The translations under genes were made by a program, and so were the position numbers. The notes under the pieces are model-generated. The model did no database searches, was not told the origin of the DNA, and saw only the letters and a list, made by a program, of their open reading frames with translations. A stretch of 64,000 nt of DNA, from assembly GCA_004352715.1 (NCBI GenBank), contig SCFE01000096.1, positions 1,131,711 through 1,195,710 of the forward strand, read 5' to 3'. Positions 49,434 to 57,295 of the stretch are shown in pieces. The DNA is from Hofstenia miamia. Its lineage: Eukaryota > Xenacoelomorpha > Acoela. Positions within the stretch are counted from its first letter, which is position 1, and each line of letters begins with the position of its first letter.

Positions 49434-52400
49434 GAGGATTTGAAATCCTTGGTGTCTATTTTTACAAAGCAGTTGACTTATTTAAAAGGCACTGTCCTTT
49501 TCGCTTCAACGACTATTTATTGCCGCCTACTGATGAGACAGCGGTTTTTTAAAATTTAATTGCTTTCTTTGGAAATGAATTTGACTTAAATATGAAAATA
49601 TGACGTTAAAGTTGCCATTTATGACCTTAAATTATTCATTTTGTTTAAAATTAAAATTTACATGAATTTCGAAGTAATTAAGTCGTTCGTTATATTCTTT
49701 TTCCCACTCGCCCAAATGCTGAGCAAAGTCCAATTAGATAGAACACTCATAAATTTATTTTACATGAAATTTTTGAACGATAAAAATTAGTTTCAATAAA
49801 ACACAATGGCAAGTGGAATTTATTTTTGCGTTGATAATTCTGAAATTATGTCATCATTAATTCTAAAGCCAAATAGGACTTTTTTAAGCTCAGTGTTAGT
49901 TCTTCAAGTATGCAGCGGGAATCAACAATTGCGGCCTCTTAAATAGTGATATCGATTGCACCATTTCACAAAATTTTACTTAATTTTTCAAATTCATACT
50001 GATCAGCCGAAGATTTCTGTAAAATCTGTTAGGCCCCTTTAAAAATTTCTTAACGTTCATAATTCAGGAACTAATAAAGATATCCAAAATCTAAAAGTAC
50101 TACGTGATAGAAGAGTGTTTGTACTTTCACTTACGTGCACGTTTTAAAATGTTGCTTTGTTTTGGTTCGTTGTGCGTGCTACGAACTATTACTTTGTGTA
50201 CGGTGCGCATCATCTGCGCTTAGACGGCGTAAAAAAGTTTAGGGTTTCAAGTTGCATTCAAGGGACTTAATACTCATGATTAGTTGAACGTTCATTATAA
50301 GTATCATTTGAATTAATTTCACAAAATCGAAATTTTCATAAGAAAACATTGACATATCAATCATGAAAAAATGGGCCCCAAAATGCAATAATTTAGACCT
50401 TAGTTTTTCAACTTAAAAATATTTTTCCCAAAATTTTTTGATGACCAATCAAAATCAATTTTGAAGATCTGCTAGCGGGACATTCCACCATTTCGCCCTT
50501 TGAGCACGCCACTGGTCTTGGCACCCCTATTAACATCATACGGATGCCGATGGTTCCTTAACATTGCTAACATAGGCGCAGACACGCGCCCCATTCAGAA
50601 TAACTATATTTTTGAATGTATTAAAAAACAAAGCTATACATATTTCACAGTCCATGCCACGTCAAATATGCTAAATTTAGCAGAGACAATAAACAGCATA
50701 TGTCAATTTTTATGTTGCAAAAAACTAAATCCTCATCATTAAGCATTGCTTTTACATAGTGAAATACCAAAATTCTAATTTCTAATGATAAATTAGCAAA
50801 GAAGTCGGTTCTTCTAGACATAAGTAATTATTTTAACAAAGATTAATAATGATGTAACAGTTCCAAATATTTTTTCCTTAGAATATATAATTGAGATGTT
50901 TTAATGCATCATCTAAACTACTTTGAAGGGCAAATTGTTGCTTGGCAGACTAATGACTCATAAAAATGAAATACCAATAAAATGATGTTTCCTATTTTGT
51001 GTCCCTAACGAAGTAAAATTTTTACTACGCGCCTGATTGCTCAGATAATTTTTAGGTATTACTAACAGCATTGGCTCAAAATTTGTAAGAAACAATAATT
51101 TCGATTTAAAAGTATTTTTTAATTTTTGCATGATCAACATTGGGAATTTAATGTAATTGCATAAAAGATTATTTTTATCAACATATTTGAGTTTTTAACA
51201 TATACATAGTAGCAAAAAATTTAAATTACAGACAAACGGAAGATCATATTTACAAACACAAAAGTGGCAGTAATAGCAAAATGATTTAGATTTTTACAGA
51301 TTTTCCGTTGTTTGCTAAGCATTTGGATAAACGCAGAGAAATACAGTTCATTAAATTTCCACATATGACCGGTGAAATTTCATGTTGCGATTCTTTTATA
51401 TTTTCGACCAATATTTCCTTCGTAAGTGGATTTTTCTTTTCCACAAAGTTTTTTTTAGGATAGTTAGCACATTTTCCACCCGATTGATATTTGGAGAATT
51501 TGGGGGTCACTACAGAATGTTAATGTCGTTTTCAGACAGGAAGTTTATTGTTTCACTGAAGGTGTGAGGGATTGCACTATTTTGCTGCAATATCTAGCCG
51601 TTAGGGACTTAATCATTTGGATTTAGAATAAACTCTAACCAATTTTACAATATTTTTTACTGTTAATCGTCCTTCAGTTATAATTTTCAAATAAAATTGC
51701 CTTTTTTGCTGACTACTGTACCAAACATTGACTTCGTTTCGTTGCATCTGCGAGAAAAACGTCATGAAAACGGCAATTTTACCAAGTTTCTGCCAAAATC
51801 CGTCGTTTTTCTTGATTCAAATCTGTTATATCCGATCTAGCCAATGACCGATGGACTGTCGAATGGTAAAAATATATTTCAGCTCTTTTTTGAACTTTTG
51901 AGCTATGTTTCATCCAGAAAAATGGTGTGAAACTTTAGTTTTTCAGTCTGTGCTTTTCAAGTTCCGAATTTTTTACACGACGTCCACTTTCAGCTTTTCT
52001 TTTGAGTGATCCACCACTTTAGAGTTTCTGTAGAAGTTAGTTTTTGGTATGCCTGATGCTGTGTATGTGCATAAATAACTAAAATCATGTGTGACGTTGT
52101 GGTACAGGAATTCAACGGTGTTCTATTATACTCCGGGTCAGCTTACAACAGTTGCACCTGAATCACACTTCCTACTGTCCTACTGTTGACATCAGAGGTG
52201 TAAATGGGCTTTTGTTTGTGTTACTCATACCCATTCCTGTCCACTGGTTTCAGGCGTATGATCACCCCACCAAAAACTTTATAGTTTATATTTGACCCAT
52301 CTAAGTTCACTGCAAGAAAATACAAGAATGTGAAAAATTGCAAAATTTAATCCATTTTATTTTTCAAACAATCTTTTGCAATTCAAAACAGTGTTCCATT

Positions 52401-55400
52401 TACTTAATCTAAAAAGTTGTGAAATAATCCATTAACTATGTTTTAAAGAATTTGGCTCTTAAATCTTCGGCCTGTCCATTTACACCAATCCTATTGCCAT
52501 GAAATTTTCTGTTCCCATACTCCAATTGGAGCCACAGCAAAACGTTTATTTTGATCAAAATTATGAAAAATTATGATTACTATTCTAAAATCCGTAGTAC
52601 CAGATCCTTTATTTTTGGTTCCACTCCCACTTAGTTTTTTGGTCTGTGAGTCAATGGTTTACATTAGCAGCTATTAGCATAGGATGTTTAAATTGAGCAT
52701 TTACATCATTTGGGAAGACAGGGCGCTATACCTATAGCGGCATTAAAGATGATGCACAATCTAATATTCATCAATTAACACTACCATGACAGGAATATGC
52801 TGGGAGACAATTCTTATTAAATATTGTAAATTATGTCTACCTGTTAAATTTATTACTTGAACGTTTTGCTGATAGCATTATGTTAATGGAGATTGTAAAT
52901 TGCTCATGTTCATATTCACCGAGATGCTTTCGACGGGTGGTGTTCAATATAATATAATTTTATACCTAGGCAAGTAAACAAATTTGGTGCCAACAAAGAT
53001 TTGTCCAAATTTTTCAAATTCCAAAACATGTGATGAATGTTGTATTACGTACACTAGACAGGCTTCAAAACACATAAGAATTTGCGTTAATGAACTCTTC
53101 AAGGACGCTTAAAATTAGAAATACGTCAACATATTATCACAGAAGAACATTTTTTAAAAAAATTGACTTTTAAAACGCTAGCATCTTGTAAGTAATCCTT
53201 TGAAATGTCTTTAATTTGAACTTCTGTTTTGTTAATGTTTTAGTGATTAGTTATTTATTCCTATATGGTCTTTAGATTTTCTGAAAATATGCTAAGAGCA
53301 CATGCAGTAATTTTTTTTCTACTCAATGTCAAGTTCATTTAACAATTTTATTCCATATGTATTCAGCAACTGCTTTACCTATCTGATAAGCAACCAGTAC
53401 GTTCCTAAGTGCAGCATTACTAACGTTTTTTTGCGTCTATAATATATACAAATCCAGGCGAAGATAAACCAAATATTGTGTAAAACCAAAATATATTAGG
53501 ACCCGTATGAAACATTGGCTTTCCTCACAATTTGAAAGGAGGCTTGCGAAATCAGACATTACAGATTACAAAATCTTGGTTCGAGTTTCTAGAAGGTTTT
53601 GACACTGATTTCCATTCAATTTTTCATCCTGTCCCAAATGTTTTTGACTCTGGTTCTCGGAACTGGTCTCGCAAGTACTCCAATATCGAGATGAAGTTGG
53701 AATAAAAGTGATGAAAATCTCATTTAAATAGCTATTGACTGTAAATAATGAAATGAATGGCTCAGGAATAAATGAATGAGAATACGTAATTGCATTATTT
53801 CATTTCGATTCGTGTTGTGCAATACTTGAAAAATTCTTAGTAGCTTATTGCGCAATTAATTGTAAGATTGCTGCTTTTATGAACCTGCTCTGCGAAGTAA
53901 ATGTATGTATATCTAAATGCTTGCTATGCAATTCTCTTTGCGATCATTTCGAATGCTTCCCATCGGCAATAATTACGGCAACACTAGTTGTTAACCTATT
54001 CATTTCTTAATAGTGTCTGCTTTACCTTTATAGAATGTCTGCTCTCTAATGTAGGATATTTCTTTGATGACGCGGTGCAAATTGGGCTATGCATGCTGAG
54101 CTAAAAAGTAAGTAACTCATTATTGGACAAACTAATGATAGTACGTATATTTTAAACTGTTTAGACTTCCCTAAGTAACGAATTTACTTAACAGTTTTAA
54201 CTAAAATAAATGAAGTTTTTGTAAAGAGTTTGGTGGTCTGGTTGGCAAGCCTTGGCACCTAATCATTTTATATAAGGGTTATCAAAGCTCTAACATCCAC
54301 AAATATTTACACCTAACTTTGTCGACTGGTCTGCTTTTGATAGTAATTTTGTCTGGAAAATATGGAATGCCGAATGAGATATTCCTGCATTAGTGTTCCC
54401 TTTAAGCGTTTTCCTTTGTGTTCACTAACTTGTTAGTTTGGAGTAAAAAGCATTTCACTCCCCATAACATGGTATAATTTAGCGTTTGAGTATATGAGCC
54501 ACACCAAAGCACATGTACCATTTTTGAGTAAATTAGTGAATGAAATTTATTAAATTATATTTCGTAATTTATAATAACAAATACTGGTTTCCATACTAAC
54601 CATAAACTTTTAAAAGAATAAACCATTTTTGAAATTTTTAATCAACTTTTTTGAAGCCTACTGTAAATTTGAAAGTAATGAAATAATTACTCATATATTG
54701 GTGAACGTGCTCTAACGTAATGTTGATTATTTGTATTAAGGTTTGTTCAGGTATGCAGGAGATCTAAACCTTCATGTTAGTAACAACTAACCTCAATTAT
54801 CTCGTTTTCTTAAATTGTATAACTCAAACCTCATTCGGGAGTGCCGCGCGCAAAGTCAAATATAGAAGGAATCTCAATGAAACAGGAATTTGAAACGTAA
54901 ATGAAAAGAAAACACTCTTCTTCATCTCTCTGGTGTATAATATTTTTTCAAAAAACCATCAAAAAAATTTGGAAAATTCCTGGCAGTTTAAGGTTAACGC
55001 ATGCTCTTTGAGAGTTTAGCCGACTTGAATATTCAGTTCGAGTCGCAAATAAATCAAGTATTATAGCTCTATGGAAAATTGTACAACCTATATGAAATAA
55101 TTAGATACACAACTCAACATATAAGTTTCGACTTTAACTTAAACTGTCCGGGAATTTCTTAAAAACAAAAAACTTTTGGCTATTGAACAGATTTTTTGGG
55201 AAATTGCACAAATCTGACTCGGGTAAATGCTTTACCTTTTAACTAATATATATTTTCAAGGATGAAGTTTTGTTTTAATCACAATTTTTATATTGGATAT
55301 AAAGATATCGATGAAACCAATTCTTCATTTTGATAATGCGATCAACTTAAAAAATAGTAAATTTATTTTTGGAAATTTCTTTAATTTTGACTTTATTGAG

Positions 55401-57255
55401 CTTTTAGTGTTTCCTGCCAAAAACCTATTCATTTAACAAAATAACGATAAAATTTCAAATTAAGTTTCAAAATAATATAATAAAAGATTGCAAGGCATCT
55501 TCTCGTATACCTTATCAGCGAGATTTTGTTCTCAAGAATGCATTACAAACAACGATATTTTCATCTTTATATGAGTTCATGACCCATTTCTAAATTCTCA
55601 ACTACCAAGGACAAAGACGGACCAGAAATCCGTCTACAGAGGGGCACTTTAGTCCCTAACTTGTTTAGTATTGTAAATGTACATATATGATTGACTTCTC
55701 TGATTTTACTCTTTTGTTAGGAGAAATAAATATTTATTACTATAATTAGCATATACTAACAATTTTGCCTTCTCTTTTGTCTGATTAACACAACTGGTAT
55801 TTATTTTTTAGGCGTTTTAAATTTAACGAAAAGTGACATGCACTAAATACCTGTAGATTGATGCAAAGCCAAAGCTATTTAACAAATTTTGTAGTTATAT
55901 TTTGTAAATTACACTTTCATTTTCTCCATTCATTCACCTTCTGGCTGGAATCTTACAAAGATTATATATTAGTAGAAGCGACGGTTTATTATAAATTATA
56001 GTGTGTGATTCGTCCTTCATGCTTTGTGTTTTTTCAATGGTACATAAAGGATTAAACAGTTTTTATTGTTTCAGAATAATGCCATTTCCTATGTTAGTCG
56101 TGATTGACTTGAGAAATTGTTTTCCCGACTTTATTAAAATCATTTATTTTATCGCTAACTTGCCACATGAAATTAGCTAATGCGCAATTTTAGAAGAGGT
56201 TGCCTCCAAAATCATTCCCTTATTACAGTGTTTCATCTGAGATTTGAAAATAGGAGAGGGATGTGCTATGAAATTCTTCATTGGCTTCCATTGATGAAGA
56301 TATATATATATATATAGTGGTGGGATTCAAACTGTTTAGCAACCGGTTCGCTCATTATACCGGTTGATGTGAAATTAAATCAATTTTTCCGCGTGTGGTT
56401 AATAATAAACAAGTCCAATTAATCATTTTATTTGCCATCATTTTCCAAATATTTCCAGATTGATAATTCATTAGAATTATAAGAAATATTAGATGAATGC
56501 TTCACTCTTTTATCATCAGCTGTGTGGTGTTTTCTTAGCCACGTTATAACAGAATCCATAGAACCCATAAATTAAGAGGAAGACCAATTAACTTTATTAC
56601 CATAGGATTCAGTAACATGTGATAAATTTAATATTTAGTGTATCATATTATAATATCCCATTACAAATTACATGTAAAACACTCGATATAATTTATCATT
56701 AAAATATATTTATCAATTTTACTTAAACGGTTGAATCATTGTTATATGTAGAAAGTTCATTTCACCATATTATATATACATGAAAAATTCTGTGCTCGGA
56801 TTATTTTATGTTTAAATATTAATATATTGTAGTTAAATGTTTGCTGAATTTTAGTAATAGTTTCGAAATTTTGACTTTCCCATTAATATTAATGTAAGAA
56901 TAAATTGAAATTAAAATAAATTACATTAGTACATTAGCTAAGATATTTTTTGACGTAAATTGTTTATTTATAAGACTATTTTATGCTGCAATGATAATTT
57001 TGATTGTTTATTATACATATATTAAGTTAGTTTTTGAATGAAAAATAACATAAATATAAATTAAAATTTCTTTGAGGACTAATATTGATTAACGTATTTC
57101 ATACATAATTGATTATTATTATATCTTTTTAATCCAGATGATTATGTACGTTTCAGTCGAAGAAGGTAATCCAAGAACAGGTTCAGGTGGTTCTGCAAAA
57201 TTTCTATATTTTTAGGAACCGTTCGCGCGAAACAGTGCGAACCCTTGAATCCCAC

Positions 57256-57295
<40 letters not shown>

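Noticed and set aside
50150-50230. G/C-richer patch at first taken as an exon
   Set aside because: A donor-like GTAAAA exists, but every upstream acceptor gives a stop in the useful frame, and the phase does not fit the plus-strand gene.
50465-50600. Possible hAT element end (inverse of CCAGTGGCGTGCTCAAAGGG)
   Set aside because: The motif resembles a hAT terminus, but no inverse partner or target duplication was found within several kb.
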